Below are positions 55,353-62,581 of a stretch of 64,000 nt of DNA, piece after piece. Source of the stretch: Lentilactobacillus fungorum. GTDB lineage: Bacteria; Bacillota; Bacilli; Lactobacillales; Lactobacillaceae. The position numbers and the translations under genes were made by a program. Below the pieces are notes generated by a model that had not been told where the DNA came from, did no database searches, and saw nothing but the letters and a program-made list of their open reading frames with translations. How positions within the stretch are numbered: the first letter of the stretch is position 1; every line of letters starts with the position of its first letter. The stretch is taken from NCBI RefSeq assembly GCF_016860605.1, contig NZ_BNJR01000012.1, positions 1 through 64,000 on the forward strand, written 5' to 3'.

Positions 55353-55735
55353 GGGCAGCCGAGCGGAATCGTGCTCCGTGAAGCAGCCGCTAACAATATA
55401 AGCGTCTCACCCCCAAAATCCAAAACAGTGCGTATTCTAGGCAACCGAGCGGAAATGCGCTCCGTGAAGCAGCCGCTAACAATATAAGCGTTTCAGCCAT
55501 AAAAGCCAAAACCGGGATTTTATGTTTTGGGCAGCCGAGCGGAATCGTGCTCCGAGAAGCAGCTGCTAACAATATAAGCGTCTCACCCCCAAAATCCAAA
55601 ACAGTGGGTATTCTAGGCAACCGAGTGGAAATGCGCTCCGTGAAGCAGCCGCTAACAATATAAGCGCCGCCCCCATAAAATCCAAAACCGGGATTTTATG
55701 GGGGCGGCGCTTATATTACCGCGGCTAACCGCTTC
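55353..55735 (+). repeat. Tandem/palindromic repeat family 2
   Basis: Two near-identical 176-bp units (55353-55528 and 55529 onward), each made of two related half-units starting GGCA(G/A)CCGAGCGG and containing GAAGCAGCCGCTAACAATA. The last half-unit ends in a perfect 27-bp stem (55657-55683 with 55691-55717, 7-nt loop), embedded in a wider inverted repeat GTGAAGCAGCCGC...GCGGCTAACCGCTTCAC. It separates two unrelated minus-strand operons. The central AAAATCC...GGATTTT echoes family 1. Confidence 0.85.
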
Positions 55736-55751
55736 ACTCCGCGCTCTTATT

Positions 55752-56525
55752 TTACACACTTCTCCTCTTAAACACCACATAACTAATTGCCATGAAGATC
55801 GCCGTATAAATCAAACTTCCCCAGACCATTTCCGGCGTTGATAGCAAGGTCATTTTGTGATATGAGTTGTCCACAATTTGGCTTGGTAAATTCATCATGT
55901 TTAACGGATTCCACTTGAGCCAATCCCACTTTTGCATTAGGACGAACATCAAACCAGATACCATACTAAGAGCAAAATAGCCAATAATTCCGATTGAAAT
56001 AGCAGCGGCCGTACTCTTAAACACATTTGCCAGCAGCAACACCAAACTTAGAATCAGCCAAACTGACAAAAACGCGCCCACCATTCCTAATACTTGAGTC
56101 TCAACGATGCTATGGTTGTTCGCATAAGTATCGCTTAACTTAAATTTACTATTGTATAAAATGACTTTTAAAATTAGTGAATAAACAAACGTTAATACAA
56201 AGAAGTAGATGGAGTAAACCAGCATTGTAATCCACTTGCTAACCAATATTTCGCCTCGGTAGTACTTTCGATAAAGTAACTCTTTAATGGTGCCATACTG
56301 AAATTCCATGGCAATAATTGAGCTACATGCCGCGATCATGAATAATACGACCCAGTTTTCGCCAGTATACATTGACACAAACATATCCTTGGGTCCCCAA
56401 TACTTGGGATTGGTTTTACTCAAAACCCCAAAGATTGTCATAATAATTAATAACACGACCGATACGGCCGGCGTACTTTTTTTATGAAGCAGTTTGTACA
56501 TCTCTTGCTTTACTAAGGTGACCAT
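55752..56525 (-). CDS. ABC-2 type transporter permease
   Basis: 257 residues with six membrane segments and the N-terminal MVTLVKQEMYKLLHKKSTP typical of small ABC-2 permeases (BcrB/YxlG-like). EFQYGTIKELLYRKYYRGEILVSKW is a family feature. It partners the ATPase encoded 1 nt upstream. The family exports or expels peptides and antibiotics, for example bacitracin or lantibiotic self-protection; no bacteriocin gene is seen in this window. Confidence 0.87.
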   Translation of the reverse strand: MVTLVKQEMYKLLHKKSTPAVSVVLLIIMTIFGVLSKTNPKYWGPKDMFVSMYTGENWVVLFMIAACSSIIAMEFQYGTIKELLYRKYYRGEILVSKWITMLVYSIYFFVLTFVYSLILKVILYNSKFKLSDTYANNHSIVETQVLGMVGAFLSVWLILSLVLLLANVFKSTAAAISIGIIGYFALSMVSGLMFVLMQKWDWLKWNPLNMMNLPSQIVDNSYHKMTLLSTPEMVWGSLIYTAIFMAISYVVFKRRSV

Positions 56526-56526
56526 T

Positions 56527-57438
56527 TTACGACTCCTTTACTTTGTCATTCTTCAGCAATTCCAACAATGATGTTTCCAAATCACTGTGAATGTGTTGCA
56601 CATCATCGATATCAATTCCGTTGTCAGACAACAATTTAATGATATCAGCCATCTTCGTATCGGCTTTTTCAGTGATATTAACATTATCGGCATCGTTGAG
56701 TTCGTACCCATTTTGGCTTAAGACATCCTTAGCCTTAGCATCATCTGACGTCTTCAAGACCAAGAGCTTCTTACCACCGTTTTCCAGTGCCGCCATGCTT
56801 TGGGTATAGACAATTTGCCCCTTGTCGATGACGACTAGATCATCAATCAACTTTTCCAATTCACTTAGGATATGACTGGAAATCAAAAAGGTCGTGCCCT
56901 GTTTTGCCAAATCCAAAATCAAGGTTCGCAAGTCTTTGTTAGCTTGAGGGTCTAATCCATTCATCGGTTCGTCTAAGATCACAAACTTCGGTCGATTGAC
57001 AAGTGCCAGTGCAATTCCTAATTTTTGCTTCATCCCTAACGAATACGACTTTGCTTTTTGGTTAATATAGCCCGTCATCTTCATCCGATCAACGGTTTCA
57101 TCGATTTGATCTTGAGTGGTGGATTCCTTTGCAAACAATTTTAAGTGCTGCATCCCGCTTAAGAATGGATAAATGCCCGGGTATTCAATTAGCGCGCCTA
57201 CCTTATCCATTGCCTTATGGCTGGTTGGTGAAACTGGATCACCATCAATGGTAATAGTGCCGCTTGCGTAATTAAACAAGCCTAAAACAGCTTTCATAAT
57301 GGTGGATTTACCGGCCCCATTAGGCCCAACCAGCCCAACAATATGTCCACTTTGAACTGAAAACGAAACATCTTTCAAGACGTGCTTTGAACCAAAGCTC
57401 TTGTTAAGATGTTCAACATTTAAAATTGTATCTGCCAT
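56527..57438 (-). CDS. ABC transporter ATP-binding protein (BcrA-like)
   Basis: 303 residues. Walker A GPNGAGKSTIMK, signature SLGMKQKLGIAL (LSGGQ position), Walker B FVILDEPMNGLDP, and the switch-His segment TFLISSHIL are complete. The C-terminal about 85 residues resemble BcrA-type exporters. The stop is 1 nt from the permease start, so translation is coupled. The start ATG has AGGAGG. Monitoring or exporting envelope-active compounds is the family role. Confidence 0.93.
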   Translation of the reverse strand: MADTILNVEHLNKSFGSKHVLKDVSFSVQSGHIVGLVGPNGAGKSTIMKAVLGLFNYASGTITIDGDPVSPTSHKAMDKVGALIEYPGIYPFLSGMQHLKLFAKESTTQDQIDETVDRMKMTGYINQKAKSYSLGMKQKLGIALALVNRPKFVILDEPMNGLDPQANKDLRTLILDLAKQGTTFLISSHILSELEKLIDDLVVIDKGQIVYTQSMAALENGGKKLLVLKTSDDAKAKDVLSQNGYELNDADNVNITEKADTKMADIIKLLSDNGIDIDDVQHIHSDLETSLLELLKNDKVKES

Positions 57439-57638
57439 GTGTTCCTCCTATTGGATGATGGTCTAAATATAAGCAGTTAATTATTATCTTATATTCTTTT
57501 AAACAATTATTCGTTAGGATAACATAAATGCCGGTAACTTTACAACACCCCATTTCTAATCATTAGGGTCAGAATGTAGTAATATAGTTGTAGGGGAAGT
57601 ATCACGCACGACTTGAAAAAAGTGAGGTAATTCAATTC

Positions 57639-58325
57639 ATGACAAAGGCACTCATCGTTGTAACAAACAATCCAAAATTTGAAAAGCTCTATAAAGCAAC
57701 GGGCATTTGGCTGCAAGAAGTGGCGCATTTTAACAAGGTCATGCAGGATAACGACATTGACGTTGATTACGTCAGCCCACAAGGCGGTTATGTACCAATC
57801 GATCCACTTAGTCTAGCTCCCGACGCGATGGACCCGGTTGACTGGGAATTTTATTTGGATAATGACTTTCGAAATCAGCATTTAGCTAAATCCTTGAGTC
57901 CTCAAGAGATTCAGCCGACTGATTATCAAGTCGTTTACTTTGCCGGCGGTCACGGTGCGATGACTGATTTTCCCGAAAATAAGGAGTTAGCCAGCATTGC
58001 GCTTACAATTTACAATAATGATGGCATTATTGCTGCCAACTGCATTGGCGTCTCTGCTTTATTGGCAATCAAATTAGTGGATGGTCACCGCTTCGTCAAC
58101 GGCCGCAAATTAACCAGCTTTACCAACGACGAAGAAGCGCTAAACGGCTTAACTAACGACGTTAAGTTTCTGCCTGAAGATGAGCTTAAAAAAGCCGGTG
58201 CTCACTTCGAAAAAGAAGAAGCCTTTAAGTCCCACGTGGTTGTTGATGGCCGCTTAATTACCGGCCAAAATGCCAATTCAGCAACCGCTGTTGGTGAAGC
58301 AGTCATTAAGGGACTATTGAAGTGA
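57639..58325 (+). CDS. DJ-1/PfpI family protein (Hsp31-like)
   Basis: 228 residues. VYFAGGHGAMTDFPEN and the nucleophile-elbow cysteine in IIAANCIGVSALL place it in the DJ-1/PfpI type-1 glutamine amidotransferase-like family, close to Hsp31/glyoxalase III proteins. The residue after Cys is Ile, where glyoxalase-type members usually have His. The role would be protein/aldehyde repair or chaperone. The start ATG is preceded by GTGAGG. The stop codon lies inside the first bases of a palindromic repeat (58321 on), so the insertion supplies the stop. Confidence 0.85.
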   Translation: MTKALIVVTNNPKFEKLYKATGIWLQEVAHFNKVMQDNDIDVDYVSPQGGYVPIDPLSLAPDAMDPVDWEFYLDNDFRNQHLAKSLSPQEIQPTDYQVVYFAGGHGAMTDFPENKELASIALTIYNNDGIIAANCIGVSALLAIKLVDGHRFVNGRKLTSFTNDEEALNGLTNDVKFLPEDELKKAGAHFEKEEAFKSHVVVDGRLITGQNANSATAVGEAVIKGLLK

Positions 58326-58622
58326 GCGGAGCAAAGCGCTTAGAAAGCGCCAGATAGGCTAGGCGTTTCACGGCCGTCGGAGCCTAAGTTGACTTGGCCA
58401 GAAATCCCGGGCTTGGATTTTTGACCAAGTCTGCTTAGGTGTAACTTTCTGCTTTGCGTAGCTGTCCTAAGAAAAGTGAGCGAAGCCAGGCGATTAGAAA
58501 GTGCCAGGTAGGCTAGGCGTTTCATGGCCGTCGGAATATAAGTCTCTTTATAGGAAATTCCCAAGCTTAGAATTTTTTACAAAGATGCTTAGACGCAGAT
58601 CCCTGCTTACACGCAGCTATCC
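58321..58622 (+). repeat. Palindromic repeat family 1, copies 6 and 7
   Basis: Copies at 58321-58470 and 58475-58622. Both start AGTGAGCG(G/A)AGC and both carry an extra about 30-nt insert (AGGCTAGGCGTTTCACGGCC-type) not seen in copies 1-5. Copy 6 arms: CCTAAGTTGACTTGG with CCAAGTCTGCTTAGG. Copy 7 is more degraded (ATATAAGTCTCTTTATA with TACAAAGATGCTTAGA). Confidence 0.8.
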
Positions 58623-58644
58623 AAAACAGCCAGGAGGGGTCACC

Positions 58645-58929
58645 ATAAACATTTGGAGTGATTCTTTACTATACATATTAATTGCCACAGCGATCATCAG
58701 CGTTGGCTTATTTGGTTTACTGAAATCAACGTGGGTGCGGCAGCGTTATTATCGATTGACACTAAAAGTTTTACTGACTTTTTGTGGACTAGCCGCAAAC
58801 GGCCTTGGCGTTGTCTTTTTGATCCAACCTTTTTATCGCTTTATCGATTCGCTTCTAGTTGGGCTGATTGGCATTGGCTTAGGAACTTTCTGGCTGATCG
58901 TTGCGTTTTTTGAATTTCTACGACCATGA
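58645..58929 (+). CDS. Small three-helix membrane protein, apparent ATA start
   Basis: 94 codons. Three hydrophobic segments (about 8-24, 37-55 and 68-90), ending IVAFFEFLRP. A perfect AGGAGGGG ribosome site (58632-58639) is followed at ideal distance by ATA (58645) rather than ATG. The next in-frame ATG/GTG/TTG codons lie well inside the first helix or beyond. The start may be a mutated ATG, use of ATA, or ATT at 58651. No family recognised. It is flanked by repeats upstream and a terminator downstream. Confidence 0.5.
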   Translation: MNIWSDSLLYILIATAIISVGLFGLLKSTWVRQRYYRLTLKVLLTFCGLAANGLGVVFLIQPFYRFIDSLLVGLIGIGLGTFWLIVAFFEFLRP

Positions 58930-58941
58930 CTTAACAAAAAA

Positions 58942-58986
58942 AGCCGCTGACCACTTGTAATCGGGGAGATCAAGTAGTCAGCGGCT
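58942..58986. terminator. Intrinsic terminator
   Basis: AGCCGCTGACCACTTG pairs with CAAGTAGTCAGCGGCT (one mismatch). The A-run before it makes it most likely active on the minus strand, though it follows a plus-strand gene. Confidence 0.6.
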
Positions 58987-59306
58987 AAAGCCATTGTTAA
59001 TTATCGCACGAGGAGTGCTTCACTAAAACCGATATTTCCAAAACACAAAATTAAGCGTTAATCAGATGTTGATGTTAAGGAGTAGATGTAGCAGCGGTTT
59101 GAAAGTATTACAAAAGATCCATATCGTTTTGTGAAGTTTAAATAGTAATGGCTACGATTTATTCTACTCAATTCATTCCCATTTGTCTAGTGAAAATGAT
59201 TAAAAATTAATCAGCTTTTAGTGCTTTTAATTATTAATTTCCTTATTATTCGGCAGTTAGCAACGGCTGTTTTTAAGTGATTTTTATATATCATGCTAAA
59301 TACCCC

Positions 59307-59335
59307 TTGACAGGTTTCAATTCTCGTTCCATAAT
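59307..59335 (+). promoter_or_regulatory. Promoter of the amt operon
   Basis: TTGACA (59307-59312), a 17-nt spacer and CATAAT (59330-59335), about 45 nt before the start codon. The rest of the 58930-59383 interval shows only a terminator. Confidence 0.75.
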
Positions 59336-59383
59336 TCTAAATCGTAACAATTACTATTTAGAGTAAAAATGGGAGGTCTTTCA

Positions 59384-60469
59384 TTGAAAATTAACTTTTC
59401 ACTTCTATGCGCCGTCTTGATGATCCCCATGATTTTTTTCGTGCCAATTATCTATACCCAAGCCTTTCCGAGCCGCCATACGGAAAAACATTTGGTTGAG
59501 ATGATCATTGCTTTATTAACTGGCATTTTATGTTGGATCTTTTTTGGTTATTTTGAATCCTTTCAAGTCGGTTCTGGAAATGCGCTGCCAATTATTAGTC
59601 AAACGTTTAGTCCGGTCATGTTTGTGCAACTTGATTTCTTTTTATATGCGTTAGTTATGTTTACCGGCACTGCTATTACCAAACATTCTTGGAATTTCTT
59701 TTTGATCTTTGTGCCCGTTTGGACACTGCTCGTTTATGCTCCCATCGCAAATATGATGTGGTCAAAAACCGGTTACTTGGCCCAATTAGGGGCGCTGGAT
59801 TTTTCAGGCGGCTTAGTCGTTCATTTAACCGCAGGCCTCACCAGCCTGATGATCGCCTTTTCAATTAGGCGGCCGCCCAATGACGAACGTTCAACCAATC
59901 CGACATTAGAATATATCGCAATTCTTTTTGTCATTACTGGTTGGTTTGGCTTCAACCTTGCACCAGCTGGAAGCTTTCAAAATTACGGTAATTTAATTGT
60001 CACCAACACTTTGATCGCAATCATCGCGGCAACATTCGGTTGGCTCATCCCATTGGCCGATCATGATCAACCCATCAAGCTAAACGACGTCGTCAACGGC
60101 ATCCTAGTTGGCCTAGTCACTAGCACGGCCGCCGTTGGCTATGTTTCGCCGCTCTCAATTGGCATCATTACGCTTTTAAGTGGCCTTATCTGTCATTTGG
60201 CAACTGATTTAATGAACCGAACAAATCGATTCTACGATGCCGTTGATTCCTTTACGATTAACGGTGTCGGGGGATTAATTGGCACCCTAGGTCTTATCTT
60301 TTTGGCCGATACTAAGGTCAACCCTAGTGGTGCCAACGGCTTATTATATGGTGATTTTCATTTCGCTAAAATCGAATTGATTGCCATCGTCATTATTTCA
60401 GTCATGACAATCTTGGGTGCTGCGCTTAGTTTGTTGGCTACTAATATTTTGTCACTCAGAAAGGATTGA
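59384..60469 (+). CDS. Divergent ammonium transporter (Amt) family protein
   Basis: About 361 residues with 10-11 membrane helices. TTG at 59384 follows GGGAGG by 7 nt; the ATG at 59369 overlaps the ribosome site. LGALDFSGGLVVHLTAG keeps the first channel His and the conserved Asp. WFGFN is present. The second channel His, normally FGVHGVGG, is replaced by Asn (FTINGVGG). It is shorter than most Amt proteins (about 400). Ammonium conduction is therefore uncertain; altered ion selectivity is possible. It is co-transcribed with an FAD oxidoreductase starting 7 nt after its stop. Confidence 0.85.
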   Translation: MKINFSLLCAVLMIPMIFFVPIIYTQAFPSRHTEKHLVEMIIALLTGILCWIFFGYFESFQVGSGNALPIISQTFSPVMFVQLDFFLYALVMFTGTAITKHSWNFFLIFVPVWTLLVYAPIANMMWSKTGYLAQLGALDFSGGLVVHLTAGLTSLMIAFSIRRPPNDERSTNPTLEYIAILFVITGWFGFNLAPAGSFQNYGNLIVTNTLIAIIAATFGWLIPLADHDQPIKLNDVVNGILVGLVTSTAAVGYVSPLSIGIITLLSGLICHLATDLMNRTNRFYDAVDSFTINGVGGLIGTLGLIFLADTKVNPSGANGLLYGDFHFAKIELIAIVIISVMTILGAALSLLATNILSLRKD

Positions 60470-60476
60470 GCAAGTT

Positions 60477-61592
60477 ATGTCATCACACGTCTCAGTTGCC
60501 ATTATCGGTGCCGGTGCTGCCGGAATTGGCTTTGGCGCAACTTTAAAATCATACGGTTTCCAAGATTTCGTCATTTTAGAAAAGGGGGAAATTGGCGATA
60601 GTTTTCTAAATTGGAATCCTGAAACCCGTTTAATCTCACCATCATTTACGACCAATGGGTTTGGCTTTCCAGACCTAAACGCTATTATACCAGACACTTC
60701 GCCAGCTTATAGTGAAGGCAATGAACATCTATTCGGTAAAGAATATGCCCATTATCTCACTCAGATCGCTAAAAAAGCCGCCTTGCCAATTAAAACTCAT
60801 ACGGAAGTCGAAATGATTCGGCTTCTGGCTAACGAATCATACGAATTGACCTTAGCCAATGATACGTCGCTTTCTGCTGACTATATTTTTGTCGCAATTG
60901 GCGATTATCCTTATCCATACACACCCAATATTCCGGGAGCTGCCTATGGCATTCATTATGCCAACCTTAAAGATTACGATCAATTGTCAGCAAAAGGCCC
61001 CCAATTAATCATTGGTGGTAACGAAGCCGCCTTTGATGTCGCAATTCATCTCGCCAAACGAAAAATCCCCAGCGTTTTATTTGCGAATGAAAGTGCCGCC
61101 AATTCAAACAACCCTGATCCAAGTAAACGGCTTTCAACCTACACAGCAGCTGGTTACCAGAAGTATCGATCCTATATTCGTTTGAATGATAATAAAACAA
61201 TTTTAGCGATTAATAAGACTGATCATGAATATCGGCTCTTATTTAGAGATGGTACTTTAACCAAAACTAACAAACGACCAATCTTTGCAACCGGTTTTGC
61301 CTGCTATCAAAGCCCACTAGTCGCCAATTTGTTCATTAACTATGGTGACCGTCCATTACTAAAGGACAATGACGAATCAACCATTTCGCCAAATGTCTTT
61401 TTGTTGGGCCCTCAAGTGCAGCATGGTAACGTCTTATTATGCTACATTTATAAATACCGCCAGCGCTTCGCTCCTTTAGCAGAAGTCATTTTGCAGCGAG
61501 TCGGTATTGAAATCAATCCCGAAATTTCTAGAAAATATCAGCGAAACGGAATGTATTTAAAGGACTACTCAGCTTGTGACGTAAACTGCTAA
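60477..61592 (+). CDS. FAD/NAD(P)-binding oxidoreductase (flavin monooxygenase-like)
   Basis: 371 residues from ATG 60477 (AAAGGA upstream). The FAD Rossmann motif is IIGAGAAGIGFG. GDSFLNWNPETRLISPSF and GNEHLFGKEYAHYLT resemble CzcO/FMO-type proteins. A second nucleotide-binding motif appears as LIIGGNEAAFDVAIHLAK and the ATG-type motif as PIFATGFACY. Such enzymes oxidise small organic substrates or act as disulfide-type reductases; the substrate is unknown. Tight coupling to the divergent Amt suggests a shared nitrogen or amine compound. Confidence 0.85.
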   Translation: MSSHVSVAIIGAGAAGIGFGATLKSYGFQDFVILEKGEIGDSFLNWNPETRLISPSFTTNGFGFPDLNAIIPDTSPAYSEGNEHLFGKEYAHYLTQIAKKAALPIKTHTEVEMIRLLANESYELTLANDTSLSADYIFVAIGDYPYPYTPNIPGAAYGIHYANLKDYDQLSAKGPQLIIGGNEAAFDVAIHLAKRKIPSVLFANESAANSNNPDPSKRLSTYTAAGYQKYRSYIRLNDNKTILAINKTDHEYRLLFRDGTLTKTNKRPIFATGFACYQSPLVANLFINYGDRPLLKDNDESTISPNVFLLGPQVQHGNVLLCYIYKYRQRFAPLAEVILQRVGIEINPEISRKYQRNGMYLKDYSACDVNC

Positions 61593-61604
61593 TAGCTTTT
61601 ATGA

Positions 61605-61655
61605 AAGAGGGCTGACCACAGCGACAAATTGTCGCTTGATGGTCAGCTCTTTTTG
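61605..61655 (+). terminator. Terminator of the amt-oxidoreductase operon
   Basis: AGAGGGCTGACCA...TGGTCAGCTCTTTTT with an inner AGCGAC/GTCGCT stem, directly after the stop at 61592. Confidence 0.9.
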
Positions 61656-61757
61656 CACAATCATATAAAAAGAGTCGATTATCATGTTAAAATACGAGTT
61701 AATATCTATGCTTATTTAAATTAGATGATTATTATTTTAAGCTTAGGAAGTGTCAAT

Positions 61758-62048
61758 ATGACAGAAGAAATTAATCCCCGCTTCTTCCAGCTGACCCGGG
61801 CATTAAATCACCCCGTTAGAATTCAAATTTTAAATTATTTAATGAAACATCAAAAAAGTAACGTTAACAGTATTGTTGCCATTGTTAACGTTTCTCAACC
61901 AGCCGTTTCAAGGCATTTACGAATCCTCTTAGACGCCTACCTCGTCATTGGCCATCAAGTTGGCAAAGAAAAAATTTATCAGCTAGCTGATACACACGTT
62001 GAGAAGATTCTTGAACTTCTTAATCAACACGTTAGAGAAATCAAGTGA
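61758..62048 (+). CDS. ArsR/SmtB-family metal-sensing repressor (alpha-5 zinc site)
   Basis: 96 residues from ATG 61758 (TTAGGAAG upstream). A winged helix with VNVSQPAVSRHLRILLDA is followed by the C-terminal helix DTHVEKILELLNQHVRE. The spacing Asp, His +2, His +13, Glu +16 is exactly that of the zinc-binding alpha-5 site of SmtB/CzrA. No alpha-3 Cys motif is present. It should release DNA when zinc (or cobalt) is bound. The adjacent gene encodes a His-rich protein, its likely target. Confidence 0.9.
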   Translation: MTEEINPRFFQLTRALNHPVRIQILNYLMKHQKSNVNSIVAIVNVSQPAVSRHLRILLDAYLVIGHQVGKEKIYQLADTHVEKILELLNQHVREIK

Positions 62049-62050
62049 AA

Positions 62051-62077
62051 ACATTTGAATATCGTATCAAGATATGT
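62051..62077 (+). promoter_or_regulatory. Candidate ArsR/SmtB operator before the His-rich gene
   Basis: ACATTTGAATATCGTATCAAGATATGT is an imperfect inverted repeat (outer ACAT/ATGT match, inner positions partly) between the sensor gene and the His-rich gene. A similar AT-rich region precedes the sensor gene. Weak evidence. Confidence 0.35.
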
Positions 62078-62128
62078 TTATATGTAGATGTAGCGATGTT
62101 GTTCAGTTTTTTATAGGAGGAATGTAAT

Positions 62129-62461
62129 ATGGCAGATCCAAAAGCAGAAGTTAACCCAAACCACGTTCATAGTTTACATTGTGGTCACACAAAGATTCTT
62201 CATCACGATCACATCGACTTTGTGGAAGCAAACGGCCATCTCCATCATAAACACGAAGACCATTGGGACGAATGTCGAATTGAAGTTTCAGAGCAAAATC
62301 CCGATGGTGAACATCCAGTAGAAGGCGAAATTCATAATCAATATTGTGGTCACGAACAAGTTCCGCATGGTGACCACATGGACTATTTAGTAAATGGCAG
62401 ACTTCAACACGTTCATGGCGATCATGTTGATGACCACGGTCCAGTTGATATTGTCAGCTAA
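62129..62461 (+). CDS. Histidine-rich putative zinc-binding protein
   Basis: 110 residues, about 20% His. Two related modules: CGHTKILHHDHIDFVEANGH then LHHKHEDHWDECRIEV (about 18-53), and CGHEQVPHGDHMDYLVNGR then LQHVHGDHVDDHGPVDI (about 73-107). The pattern CGHxxxxHxDHxD(Y/F)...LxHxHxDHxDxH is that of small cytosolic His-rich proteins in many bacteria. No signal peptide or membrane helix. Together with the SmtB-type sensor this looks like a zinc buffering or storage unit. The ATG has AGGAGGAA. Confidence 0.85.
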   Translation: MADPKAEVNPNHVHSLHCGHTKILHHDHIDFVEANGHLHHKHEDHWDECRIEVSEQNPDGEHPVEGEIHNQYCGHEQVPHGDHMDYLVNGRLQHVHGDHVDDHGPVDIVS

Positions 62462-62509
62462 TAATTAATCATCGAACCAAGGGCTTTTCCCAAGGTTTTC
62501 AAATATAAT

Positions 62510-62551
62510 AAATCGCGCTACTATTCCTTTTGAGAATAATAGCGCGATTTT
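62510..62551. terminator. Bidirectional terminator
   Basis: AAATCGCGCTACTATTC pairs with GAATAATAGCGCGATTT (one mismatch) and is followed by T-rich sequence, between convergent His-rich and sugar porter genes. Confidence 0.85.
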
Positions 62552-62581
62552 TTCTAACGACTAATTACTATTTATTTGCGT

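Noticed and set aside
55353-55735. Possible CRISPR-like array or coding repeats (minus-strand frame of about 76 codons)
   Set aside because: Half-units are joined without unique spacers, no cas genes are near, and the frame only reads through the repeat sequence.
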